DNA of 9,714 nucleotides from DATDDB01 sp036524005 (lineage in GTDB: Bacteria; Pseudomonadota; Gammaproteobacteria; Burkholderiales; Gallionellaceae): NCBI GenBank assembly GCA_036524005.1, contig DATDDB010000082.1, forward strand, positions 1 to 9,714, read 5' to 3'. Below are positions 1-6,836 of the stretch, piece by piece (position 1 is the first letter of the stretch; every line of letters begins with the position of its first letter). Below the pieces are notes generated by a model. The model saw only the letters and a list, made by a program, of their open reading frames with translations, ran no database searches and had not been told where the DNA came from. Position numbers and translations under genes: made by a program.

Positions 1-207
1 AGCGCCGCGACCACCAGGTCAGCCCCTGCAAAGCCTTCCGCCAAATCCGCAACTGCATCAGCCCCTACACCGGAACAACGCTACCGCATGGTGCAGGAAG
101 CGGCCTATTTCCTCGCCGAGAAAAACGGCTTCGCCGGTAACGCGGAAGGATATTGGATCGAGGCGGAAATCCAGGTCGGCAGAATGCTGACCGGCAGCAA
201 GAAGTGA
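1..207 (+). CDS. DUF2934 domain protein, C-terminal part (5' truncated by window)
   Basis: Frame 1 is open from the first base to a TGA at 205-207, giving 68 visible residues; the start lies outside the window. The first ~23 residues are a low-complexity Ala/Pro/Ser/Lys/Thr linker. Residues ~24-63 match the DUF2934 pattern as I know it: an arginine-rich lead-in (EQRYRMVQEAAYFLAEKNGF), then a Gly-rich turn, then an aromatic residue before the acidic helix WIEAEIQV. DUF2934 proteins are small, often have Lys/Ala/Pro-rich tails, and have no established function that I know of. The linker would suit a basic, flexible tail. The next gene on this strand starts 104 bp downstream, so co-transcription is possible but not shown. 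The family call is fairly safe; the role is unknown. Confidence 0.8.
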   Translation, partial: SAATTRSAPAKPSAKSATASAPTPEQRYRMVQEAAYFLAEKNGFAGNAEGYWIEAEIQVGRMLTGSKK

Positions 208-311
208 AGCGCAGCAACTCTGGCCTTATTAGGACCTCATGAAAGCGGACGACGGGGAATGGCGGGACGGTCCCAGGTGCGGACATCTGTACGGCTTTCG
301 AGGAACGAGTC

Positions 312-560
312 ATGGGAATTATTGATTGGTTTAAAAGAACGACACTTGAAGGGACCATTGAAAAAGAACTGGGTTCTTTTAAGGCCATAAATGGCTGGGG
401 AAAACTTGAAGTGCAGAAATTGGTGGACAAAGTTAATGGTGAAAGCGTTTATAGAATTAACACCATTAGAACCACAGCGCTTTCATATGAGTCAATACCC
501 ATCGTGCTTTCCCAAAGCCAGATAATGCAACTCGTGAACCAATTAGAAAAAGAAATCTAA
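312..560 (+). CDS. Small hypothetical protein, AT-rich orphan gene
   Basis: This is an 82-residue open frame with an ATG at 312 and a good Shine-Dalgarno-like GAGGAA at 300-305, six bases before the start. I do not recognise the family. The protein has no signal peptide, membrane segment or cysteine. It reads as an amphipathic start (GIIDWFKR), a Lys/Glu/Gly-rich middle, a polar and probably beta-rich stretch (ESVYRINTIRTTALSY), and a C-terminal helix (SQSQIMQLVNQLEKEI). That would suit a small soluble alpha/beta protein. Its base composition is unlike everything around it: 94 of 249 bases are G or C (38 %), while the flanking genes are clearly GC-rich. This, together with the AAGCGGAC motifs on both sides, suggests later arrival. 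It converges with the glucokinase gene. It is probably a real gene because of its ribosome site and non-shadow composition, but its function is unknown. Confidence 0.6.
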   Translation: MGIIDWFKRTTLEGTIEKELGSFKAINGWGKLEVQKLVDKVNGESVYRINTIRTTALSYESIPIVLSQSQIMQLVNQLEKEI

Positions 561-593
561 ACGAGGCGAGCTCGCATTCATGAGCGGCCTGCG

Positions 594-677
594 TGTCCGC
601 TTCCGCGAAATCGTAATGGCTGCAAAGGGCACACTGCTGCCTATCAACCCCCTTTGCCGAAAGTCCAAAAGCGGACA
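594..677. repeat. Nested inverted repeat in the intergenic region, possible dispersed-repeat remnant
   Basis: The outer arms TGTCCGCTT (594-602) and AAGCGGACA (669-677) are perfect 9-bp inverted copies. Inside them GCAAAGGG (622-629) and CCCTTTGC (650-657) form a second perfect 8-bp pair around a 20-nt loop. The element sits between the converging orphan gene (ends 560) and glucokinase gene (ends 702). No T-run follows either side, so it is not an obvious Rho-independent terminator, though the structure could still block exonucleases or polymerase. The 8-bp core also occurs at 243-250. A perfect 10-bp palindrome GCGAGCTCGC lies just upstream at 566-575. Otherwise I see nothing in 561-701. Confidence 0.5.
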
Positions 678-701
678 GTCGCGATCGAACGCCATCGGAC
701 G

Positions 702-1625
702 CTATGCGCCTGCCAGCAGCGCCGCCCCCAGCATGCCCGCCTGGTCGCCCGCCTGCGCCAGCGTCACGCGGATGCGGCCGCGCAGGGCGGGGATCAAATC
801 CGCATCCAGGCATTCATCGAAGCGCGGCTGGAGCAGCGGCCAGGCGGCGCACATGCCGCCGCCGATCACCACGCTTCCCACATCCAGCACTTTCAGGATA
901 TGCGCAAGCGCTGCCGCCAGCGCTTCCGCCGCATAGCGAAAAGCTTCCACCGCATGGGGGTCTCCCTGCCGGGCGAGCGCGGCGATGCTCTCGGCATCGC
1001 GCTCAATTTTGCTGAGCTCGCGGTAGCTGAGGGCGACGCCGCTGGCCGAGGCGTATTGTTCGAGGCAGCCGCGATTGCCGCAGCCGCAATGCCGCCCGCC
1101 GGGGTGGACGATGAGGTGGCCGATTTCCATGGAGACGCCGTGCTGGCCGGGCCAGGGTTTGCCGCCCAGTATCAGGCCGCCGCCAACACCCGTGCCCAGT
1201 CCAAGGTAAATCAGGCTTTCCGGTTGCGGGCTGAGCAACAGGTATTCGCCATACGCGGCGCACAGCGCATCGTTCTCGATCTTGACCGGCATGCCCAACT
1301 CTCGCGCCAGCGGACGGGCGATGTCCACGTCGCGCAGGCCCGGCAGGTTGGGCGAGAGCGAGACGATGCCGGTTGCCGGGGCGATGAAACCGGGAAAGCC
1401 GATGCCAGCCGAGATCGTTTCCGGGTATTGGCTGCGCGCGCGCCCGATGGAAGAGGCGAGTTCGGCGATGATTTTTTCCAGTGCTTTTGGCGCCGGGTTG
1501 CTGCGGCAGATGTGCGAGAAATCGGCCTCATGCCGATGTTCCCATAACACCCGGTTGCCGCTCACCACACCGACCCGCAGGTTGGTGCCGCCCACATCCA
1601 CGCCGATGCGCAAGAGCGGGTTCAT
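702..1625 (-). CDS. glk: ROK-family glucokinase
   Basis: This 307-residue cytosolic sugar kinase of the ROK family probably phosphorylates glucose to glucose-6-P with ATP. The N-terminal phosphate-binding loop is DVGGTN (residues 10-15). The catalytic-base motif is ENDA with Asp119. The sugar-binding EIGH motif lies at 167-170. The ROK zinc motif CGCGNRGCLE (180-189) supplies three cysteines next to His170. A C-terminal Gly-rich ATP-binding turn (VVIGGG) is at about 252-257. The length is normal for the family. The start codon overlaps the stop of the upstream GH57 gene as ATGA (1625-1622), with AAGG four bases before it, so translation is probably coupled. It is the last gene of the minus-strand cluster, where it can rescue free glucose released from glycogen. 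Within ROK, fructokinase or N-acetyl-sugar kinase activity cannot be excluded from sequence alone, but the context favours glucose. Confidence 0.9.
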   Translation of the reverse strand: MNPLLRIGVDVGGTNLRVGVVSGNRVLWEHRHEADFSHICRSNPAPKALEKIIAELASSIGRARSQYPETISAGIGFPGFIAPATGIVSLSPNLPGLRDVDIARPLARELGMPVKIENDALCAAYGEYLLLSPQPESLIYLGLGTGVGGGLILGGKPWPGQHGVSMEIGHLIVHPGGRHCGCGNRGCLEQYASASGVALSYRELSKIERDAESIAALARQGDPHAVEAFRYAAEALAAALAHILKVLDVGSVVIGGGMCAAWPLLQPRFDECLDADLIPALRGRIRVTLAQAGDQAGMLGAALLAGA

Positions 1626-3634
1626 GCAACCTTGAGGGTGACGCTGAGGCCGTCCTTGATCTCAGCCATCGGCCAGGAGAAATGCAGGGTGACGGCCTGC
1701 ATGATTTTTTCGAACCCGCCTTCGGATTGCGATACGCTGAAGCAGGGGGCGCTGCGCACCATGGCCGGGCGGCTGGCAGCGATTTCCAGGCTGCCGCCCA
1801 GCACTTCGTCCATCAGCATTATTTCACTGCACTGCGCATGCCGGTGCGCCTGCCCGAATCCCCCGTTGATTTCGCCGTTCACCTTGAAGCACCCCGCCGG
1901 GCCGTCACAGCTGGGCATGGCAAGGTTGAGTTCGATTTCAAAGCGGCCTTCAAATGTGCCGTCAAACCGGTAATTCACGACGAGGCTGTTTTCGTGCAGT
2001 TCGTATGATTTTCCGACCGCGCCCTCAGGCTGCGCCGAAACAAAGCTGGCTTTTGCCGAATTGCCATCCATCTCCGCAAGCCGGTATTGCAGCAGCCGCT
2101 CGGCGCCCTTGCCCACCAACAGCCGGTCGAGCAGCAGGCTGCGGCGGTGGCTATCGAACACCATGTCCTCGGGCAGAATTTCGTGTTTGTAACTCACATG
2201 CTCGTGCGGATTGGCGATGCCCTGTCCCTGATGCTGGCTGGACTGGTTGAGCGACACCTTGCGGTGGTAATGCTCTGTCTGGCGCGACAGGGTATCGCCG
2301 AAATTGTGGCGCAGCGCATAGGCATCCAGTTCGCAGACGCTGGCAGTGCCGTCACCCATGACGATGGCCTGCAACACGCCATTTTGCAGGAATATTTCGT
2401 CATAGCCATCCATGTCCACATCCTGAGCAACTGCGCCAGGACGCGCCTCCACGCCATCCAGCATGCCTTCCAGCCGGACAATGGCGTTGTACACGGCGCG
2501 CCGCAGATGCGGCAGGTAAAGCCCGCCGAACAGGCCGTGCCAGTAGGCATCGTTGGCCTGCGCTTCATACAGTGCATCCCGCATTTCCGCCGTTCTTTTT
2601 TCTGATGGCAAGGCCTGGCAGCGGGCGGAGAGCTGCAGCATGCGCTTGTGCATCCAGTTCGATTCCGGGTAGCGCGTGAAGAAATTGCGCCACATGCCGC
2701 CGCGCAGAAACGCCTTGTCCTGTTCGTAATGTCCTTGCTGCCGGCTTTCCTTCACCAGATCGGCATAGCGGTGTGCAGGGCCGGCAGGCAAGGTCCATTC
2801 GTTCATCTCGATGTATGAGGTGGTGGGCAAATACACCACACCGCGCGTTTTAGCCTCTGCGTGGTAGTCGCTGTAGCGCATGGGGCGGATGATCCCCGAG
2901 TTGAGCACGCCCTCGATGAAGGAGGTGAGCCAGCCCCTTTCATACACCCACTCGTAGGTTTCCGGCCAAATGCCGAATTTCTCGATGTCGTCGAAATAGA
3001 TTGCGGCATTGCTGCCCGGCTCGCCTGCGAGGCTTTCCAGGTAGCGCACCACCTCGTCTGCCTGGGCGAAGGGCAGCCGGTAGCGCAGGGCTTCGGAAAT
3101 CGGGAACAGGTCGAGCCTGCGCCCGTTGTCCTCGGTGGTGAAATAGCCGGTCAGCTCAGCATTTTCCTTGCCCGCGCAAAGAAAGTGATAGTCGTCCACC
3201 GTGACGTATTGCACGCCGCATTCGGCCAGCGGGGCCACCACGCCGGCTTCCCAGACGCGCTCGGTCAGCCAGGCGCCTGCCGGGCGCTGCCCCAGCGCCT
3301 GTTCCATGCATTCTGCCATGCGCTCGATCTGGCCGATGCGGTCGCGCACCGGGATGGCCGCCAGCACCGGCTCGGTGTAGCCCGCGCCGAATATTTCCGC
3401 CTGGCCGCGCTGCACCATTTCGCGCAGCAGTGCAATGTCGTCCGGGTAATGCCTGTTCAGATAGTCGAACAGCCAGCCGCTGATATGGATGGCAAAGGGA
3501 AAATCGGGGAACCGGTACATCATGTGCAGAAAGGGCTGGTAGCAGCGGCGGTGCGCATCGTCCATCACGAACGGGAAATTTCCCACCGGCTGGTGGGCAT
3601 GGACGCCGAAGAGCAATGCAGTTGTCTGGGTCAT
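1622..3634 (-). CDS. GH57 4-alpha-glucanotransferase / alpha-amylase-type enzyme
   Basis: This 670-residue protein is close in length to the ~659-aa Thermococcus litoralis 4-alpha-glucanotransferase, whose subfamily layout it shares. The GH57 conserved regions are visible in order: HAHQP (12-16); GAGYTEPVLAAIP (from 83); WLTERVWE (122-129), with Glu125 aligned to the known nucleophile; and YFDDIEKFGIWP (213-224), where Asp215/216 contains the general acid. NWMHKRML, at about residue 325, lies in the middle domain. The middle and C-terminal parts correspond to the DUF1925- and DUF1926-type domains that usually follow in this subfamily. It has no signal peptide, so it should act in the cytoplasm on stored glucan or maltodextrins. 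The ATG at 3634 follows AGGGA about eight bases upstream and lies 23 bp after the upstream GH57 stop. Its 3' end overlaps glk by 4 bp. Whether transfer or hydrolysis dominates cannot be told from sequence. Confidence 0.9.
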   Translation of the reverse strand: MTQTTALLFGVHAHQPVGNFPFVMDDAHRRCYQPFLHMMYRFPDFPFAIHISGWLFDYLNRHYPDDIALLREMVQRGQAEIFGAGYTEPVLAAIPVRDRIGQIERMAECMEQALGQRPAGAWLTERVWEAGVVAPLAECGVQYVTVDDYHFLCAGKENAELTGYFTTEDNGRRLDLFPISEALRYRLPFAQADEVVRYLESLAGEPGSNAAIYFDDIEKFGIWPETYEWVYERGWLTSFIEGVLNSGIIRPMRYSDYHAEAKTRGVVYLPTTSYIEMNEWTLPAGPAHRYADLVKESRQQGHYEQDKAFLRGGMWRNFFTRYPESNWMHKRMLQLSARCQALPSEKRTAEMRDALYEAQANDAYWHGLFGGLYLPHLRRAVYNAIVRLEGMLDGVEARPGAVAQDVDMDGYDEIFLQNGVLQAIVMGDGTASVCELDAYALRHNFGDTLSRQTEHYHRKVSLNQSSQHQGQGIANPHEHVSYKHEILPEDMVFDSHRRSLLLDRLLVGKGAERLLQYRLAEMDGNSAKASFVSAQPEGAVGKSYELHENSLVVNYRFDGTFEGRFEIELNLAMPSCDGPAGCFKVNGEINGGFGQAHRHAQCSEIMLMDEVLGGSLEIAASRPAMVRSAPCFSVSQSEGGFEKIMQAVTLHFSWPMAEIKDGLSVTLKVA

Positions 3635-3657
3635 GGCCGGTATCCCTGTGGGTATTA

Positions 3658-5391
3658 TTATGCCGAGCGGCGCATCGTGCCGCCTCCCTCCGCATTGCCG
3701 CCGCCCGCACTGATGGTCTGCTGCAGTTCTACCGGCGCAGGGAGTTTGAGCAGGTGGTAGAGGTTCTCCAGGTTAATGCGGTACAGCCGGTCGAATGATC
3801 GCACACTGACGCTGGGATTGTAATCGCCGAACCACCAGAACCAGTCCGAGCCTTCGCAAATTCCGAGCTGCTGCTCCGCCTGCGCCCGTTCCTGTTCGGA
3901 CAGGCGCCCGCTGTCGATCACCTGGTCATAGCTGTTTTTCGCCGCGCACAGCAGGTCCCAGGCATGGTTTTTTTCCGCCATGCCTATCCAGGTGCTGAAC
4001 GTGCCATATACCCAGCTGCCCGCCACCATGGCCGGCAGCTGCCCCTGCTCGATGGCGATGGCACGCTCCCCTGCGCCCTCCCCCGACAGGCTGCGTACGC
4101 ACGCTTCGAAAGTGGTCGGATGGATGAATGGGTGCTGCTGCAAGGCCTCGTAAAGCCCGGAAAGAAAATAATGGCCGTTGTAGGGATAATGTTCCCAGCA
4201 GTTCTCGCCGTCCAGGATCACGCTGACCACCGGCTCTTCGTTCGGATCGCAGTGGCGCCGGATCTCCTCCAGTTCATGGATGAAATCGGCCACGGCATCG
4301 CGCCCGTGCCAGCGGGTGTACTCGAAGCCGATCTTGTCGGACATGCGGTCATCGCGAAAAAAGCAGGATATGACCCCCTTCTCGGTAGTGCAGCGATAGG
4401 GGCGATACAGATAACGCAAGCGGTTCGGCATTTTGTCGCCATGAATGCGGCGCAGGCTATTGGCCAGCACGGCCTCGCCGCTTGCAGTCCATCCACAGCC
4501 ATGGGCGGCGAGCACGCCCGCGGCCGGAAGCGAGATGCCGCCCTCCCCCGGCCACATGCCGCGCGGAGGATGCCCGAAATGGCGCTGGTAATTCTCTACG
4601 GCGCTTGCGGTGTGCGCCGCCGAGCGCTCCACACCGCCGGGGTATCTTGCCGTGTGGGGCAGCGATACTTCCGGCATCGCCTCGCGAGCGCTCTCGAAAT
4701 CCATCAGCAACGGCATGATGGGATGGTAATAGGGCGTGGTGGAGATTTCGATGTTGCCCTTGTCCTGCAGGCTGCGGTAGCGCGGGATGATGCCTGCAAT
4801 CAGCTGTCCGATCAGTTCAAACAGCTGTCGCCTGTCATCGAGACTGAACAGGTAGCCTTTCGCCATCAGGCGTGGAACCAGCTCGCTGGTGCGGCGCACA
4901 CTCTCGCCCATCCACGCCAGGTGGTACCAGACCAGCAGATCGCCCAGATATTGCACCGAGAGATAGCCTGCCTGCAGGTCGCTTATTTCCTGCAACATGG
5001 TGAACATGCTGTGCAGCCGCTTGTATGACGGAAACGGGGCAATCATGTTCTGGTGGTTGCTGTTGAAGCACCTGTCCAGGATGATCTTGCGCTGCTCGAG
5101 CGTCAGGGAATGCAGGTCTTCAATCGTCAGCATGGCGAGCAACGGGTCGCGCATGTTGCCCGACTTGAACTGGCTGTTGTAATCCTCCAGCTGGTCGAGC
5201 AAGGACGGCACGAAATTCACCACCGCACGCATTTCCGGGTGCTGCTCCAGGTGCCAGGCCATATCGGTGTAATCCTTGATGGCATGCAGATAGGTCCAGG
5301 GCAACTCGAATTCACCGGTGACCCGGTTGCGGTAATCCGGCTGGTGCATATGCCAGCACAGGATCAAGTGAAGTTTTCCTGAATTATTCAT
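3658..5391 (-). CDS. GH57 glycoside hydrolase, amylopullulanase/alpha-amylase-like
   Basis: From the ATG at 5391 this gives 577 residues. The frame stays open upstream to 5730, but that part overlaps glgC and encodes nothing family-like. Starting here places HMHQP at residues 14-18, as usual for GH57. Further marks are TTPYYHP (218-224), MWPGEGG (279-285) with Glu283 as probable nucleophile, and ILDGENCWEHYP (392-403) with Asp394 as probable acid/base. An aromatic SDWFWWFG stretch (515-522) begins a helical C-terminal region. This is a different GH57 subgroup from the downstream 670-aa gene. Members are annotated as alpha-amylase or amylopullulanase, so cutting alpha-1,4 and perhaps alpha-1,6 bonds of glycogen is plausible. 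There is no signal peptide. The ribosome site is poor: AAGGCGAAG lies more than 10 bases away. A hairpin with a T-run separates it from glgC, 56 bp upstream. Confidence 0.88.
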   Translation of the reverse strand: MNNSGKLHLILCWHMHQPDYRNRVTGEFELPWTYLHAIKDYTDMAWHLEQHPEMRAVVNFVPSLLDQLEDYNSQFKSGNMRDPLLAMLTIEDLHSLTLEQRKIILDRCFNSNHQNMIAPFPSYKRLHSMFTMLQEISDLQAGYLSVQYLGDLLVWYHLAWMGESVRRTSELVPRLMAKGYLFSLDDRRQLFELIGQLIAGIIPRYRSLQDKGNIEISTTPYYHPIMPLLMDFESAREAMPEVSLPHTARYPGGVERSAAHTASAVENYQRHFGHPPRGMWPGEGGISLPAAGVLAAHGCGWTASGEAVLANSLRRIHGDKMPNRLRYLYRPYRCTTEKGVISCFFRDDRMSDKIGFEYTRWHGRDAVADFIHELEEIRRHCDPNEEPVVSVILDGENCWEHYPYNGHYFLSGLYEALQQHPFIHPTTFEACVRSLSGEGAGERAIAIEQGQLPAMVAGSWVYGTFSTWIGMAEKNHAWDLLCAAKNSYDQVIDSGRLSEQERAQAEQQLGICEGSDWFWWFGDYNPSVSVRSFDRLYRINLENLYHLLKLPAPVELQQTISAGGGNAEGGGTMRRSA

Positions 5392-5418
5392 GTCACATAT
5401 GCTTCGCCTTGCGCGCTC

Positions 5419-5448
5419 AAAAAGGCGCCGGCCAGGGCCCCAGCCGGC
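5419..5448 (-). terminator. Putative Rho-independent terminator or attenuator after glgC
   Basis: Read on the minus strand, the hairpin occupies 5448-5427. Its arms GCCGGCTGG and CTGGCCGGC pair over 9 bp, including two G-U pairs, around the tetraloop GGCC. They are followed by GCC and then five T residues (5423-5419). The hairpin starts at the last base of the glgC TAG stop codon. It lies in the 56-bp gap before the GH57 gene on the same strand, so it would end or thin out transcription between glgC and the GH57-GH57-glk part. The T-run is short and offset by three bases, so partial termination is more likely than complete. Confidence 0.6.
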
Positions 5449-6731
5449 TAAACGCTGCGGTGCAGGCTCTGGCCCAGCATCTCGGGGGTGATCAGGGCAA
5501 TCCCTTTGGGCGATACATAGAAACGCTTGCGGTCTTCGTCGGGATCCACTCCCGCCTGAAAACCATCCGGTATTTCGCACCCGCGATCCAGAATGACGCG
5601 TTTCAGCACGACGTTTTCCCCGATTCTGGCATTGGGGAGGATGACGCTGTCCTCGATCCGGCTGTAACTGTTCACATGCACATCGGAAAACAGCAGCGAG
5701 TGCCAGACCGTTGCGCCGCTGATGATGCACCCGCCCGATACCAGCGAGTCCACTGCTTTTCCGCGCCGGTTGTCATCGTCGAACACGAACTTGGCGGGGG
5801 GAAGCTGCTCCTGGTAGGTCCAGATCGGCCAGTGCTTGTCGTAGATATTGAGGTCCGGCACCACCTTGGTCATTTCCATGTTGGCTTCCCAATAGGCGTC
5901 CACCGTGCCCACATCACGCCAGTACGAATGGTCGTTGCGCTCGCCCACGCAGCTTTCCTCGAAATGGTGGGCAAAGACGCGGTAGCGCGAAATCAGGTAG
6001 GGGATGATGTCGTGCCCGAAATCGTGCGTGGAGTAGGTGTCGTGCGCATCGCGGATCAGCTGTTCGCACAGGAACTGGGTGTTGAAGATATAAATGCCCA
6101 TGCTGGCCAGCGCCTGGTCCGGCTTTCCCGGTATGGGCGTTGGATTGGCCGGCTTTTCGTTGAATTCCACGATGCGGTCATTCTCGCCCACGGTCATCAC
6201 GCCGAACGAGGAGGCATCCTCCAGCGGCACGGTGATGCAGGCTATGGTCATGTCTGCCTGGTCGCGCACATGGCCGGCCAGCATCTTGCCGTAGTCCATC
6301 TTATAAATATGGTCCCCGGCCAGGATCATGACGAATTCCGGGCCATGTGAGCGTAGAATATCGAGGTTCTGGAAAACCGCATCCGCGGTGCCCTTGTACC
6401 ACTCGGCTTCGATGCGCTGCTGCGCCGGAAGCAGTTCGACGAACTCGCCGAATTCGCCGCGCATGAAGCCCCAGCCGCGCTGGATATGCTGGATCAGGCT
6501 GTGCGCCTTGTACTGGGTCACCACGCCGATGCGGCGAATGCCAGAATTGATGCAGTTGGAAAGGGGAAAATCTATGATGCGAAACTTGCCGCCAAACTGC
6601 ACAGCCGGCTTGGCGCGCCATTTTGTGAGGTCCTGCAGGCGCGTGCCGCGCCCGCCGGCCAGGATCAGCGCGACCGTCTGCTTGGTCAGTACGCTAATAA
6701 AACGGGATGAGGCGGTATCTTGCTGTACCAT
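5448..6731 (-). CDS. glgC: Glucose-1-phosphate adenylyltransferase (ADP-glucose pyrophosphorylase)
   Basis: It makes ADP-glucose and PPi from ATP and glucose-1-P, the committed step of bacterial glycogen synthesis, in the cytosol as a homotetramer (family knowledge). I chose the ATG at 6731 (427 aa): GGAG at 6746-6743 is about 11 bases upstream, and this start gives nearly the E. coli N-terminal length. A GTG at 6740 is possible but almost touches the ribosome site. Visible motifs are GGRGTRL (26-32), the nucleotide loop; KPAVQFGGKFRIIDF; YKGTADAV (112-119); LAGDHIYK with catalytic Asp140 (E. coli Asp142); FNEKP with Lys193 for glucose-1-P (E. coli Lys195); and WRDVGTVDAYW. A left-handed beta-helix domain follows. 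Oddity: several residues of the E. coli fructose-1,6-bisphosphate/AMP pocket are changed (Trp38, Gln45, Ser128, and Pro and Gly in the C-terminal tail), so activator choice probably differs. It is first in the minus-strand cluster. Confidence 0.97.
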   Translation of the reverse strand: MVQQDTASSRFISVLTKQTVALILAGGRGTRLQDLTKWRAKPAVQFGGKFRIIDFPLSNCINSGIRRIGVVTQYKAHSLIQHIQRGWGFMRGEFGEFVELLPAQQRIEAEWYKGTADAVFQNLDILRSHGPEFVMILAGDHIYKMDYGKMLAGHVRDQADMTIACITVPLEDASSFGVMTVGENDRIVEFNEKPANPTPIPGKPDQALASMGIYIFNTQFLCEQLIRDAHDTYSTHDFGHDIIPYLISRYRVFAHHFEESCVGERNDHSYWRDVGTVDAYWEANMEMTKVVPDLNIYDKHWPIWTYQEQLPPAKFVFDDDNRRGKAVDSLVSGGCIISGATVWHSLLFSDVHVNSYSRIEDSVILPNARIGENVVLKRVILDRGCEIPDGFQAGVDPDEDRKRFYVSPKGIALITPEMLGQSLHRSV

Positions 6732-6751
6732 GATGCGCACGTCTCCACATT

Positions 6752-6757
6752 ATTATA
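6752..6757 (-). promoter_or_regulatory. Possible -10 box of the glgC promoter
   Basis: Read on the minus strand, 6757-6752 is a perfect TATAAT. No good -35 box lies 16-18 bp upstream; the 17-bp position reads AAGCTG. Transcription would start near 6745, right on the glgC ribosome site, giving a very short leader. The self-complementary ATTATAAT at 6802-6809 offers an alternative minus-strand -10 with a ~65-nt leader and a 4-of-6 -35 match (TTAACC, 6832-6827, 19-bp spacing). The promoter may depend on an activator. It is a motif match only. Confidence 0.35.
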
Positions 6758-6789
6758 TTGCGCCCCCACACAAACAGCTTATGTGGCAT

Positions 6790-6800
6790 CCTTGCCAAGG
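6790..6800. promoter_or_regulatory. Short palindrome, possible operator between glgC and glgB
   Basis: CCTTGCCAAGG is a 5-bp inverted repeat around one central base. It sits just upstream of the -10-like box for glgB, inside the 105-bp divergent intergenic region, which is where a regulator of both directions could bind. It is short and may be chance; no regulator gene is in the window. Confidence 0.2.
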
Positions 6801-6803
6801 CAT

Positions 6804-6809
6804 TATAAT
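6804..6809 (+). promoter_or_regulatory. Possible -10 box of the glgB-pgi promoter
   Basis: A perfect TATAAT lies 27 bp before the glgB ATG, giving a predicted start near 6816 and a leader of about 20 nt that contains the ribosome site AGGT (6826-6829). The -35 region is poor (ATGTGG at 17-bp spacing). The box is part of the self-complementary octamer ATTATAAT (6802-6809), so it could serve either strand. The call rests on motif and position only. Confidence 0.4.
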
Positions 6810-6836
6810 CTACCCAAATCATGGCAGGTTAATAAG

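Noticed and set aside
262..275. GGGAC-G-GTCCC as a terminator after the DUF2934 gene
   Set aside because: The stem is only 5 bp with a one-base loop and no T-run follows.
654..1547. Long plus-strand open frame (297 codons) over the glucokinase gene
   Set aside because: It is antisense to a ROK kinase with all motifs intact, and its product is low-complexity Ala/Arg/Gln-rich with no family-like features; a GC-rich shadow.
2861..5028. Long plus-strand open frames (2861-3760 and 3964-5028) over the GH57 genes
   Set aside because: Antisense shadows of genes with clear GH57 catalytic motifs; no ribosome site or recognisable domain.
5392..5730. 113-codon N-terminal extension of the 577-aa GH57 gene
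   Set aside because: It overlaps glgC and the terminator-like hairpin, is Arg/Gly/Pro-rich without family similarity, and would place HMHQP far from the N-terminus.
5409..6350. Plus-strand open frame of 313 codons opposite glgC
   Set aside because: Shadow of glgC; its His/Val/Gly-rich product is the usual reverse-frame pattern.
6720..6836. 39-codon N-terminal extension of GlgB
   Set aside because: It runs through the divergent promoter region; the ATG at 6837 has a ribosome site and gives the normal GlgB length.
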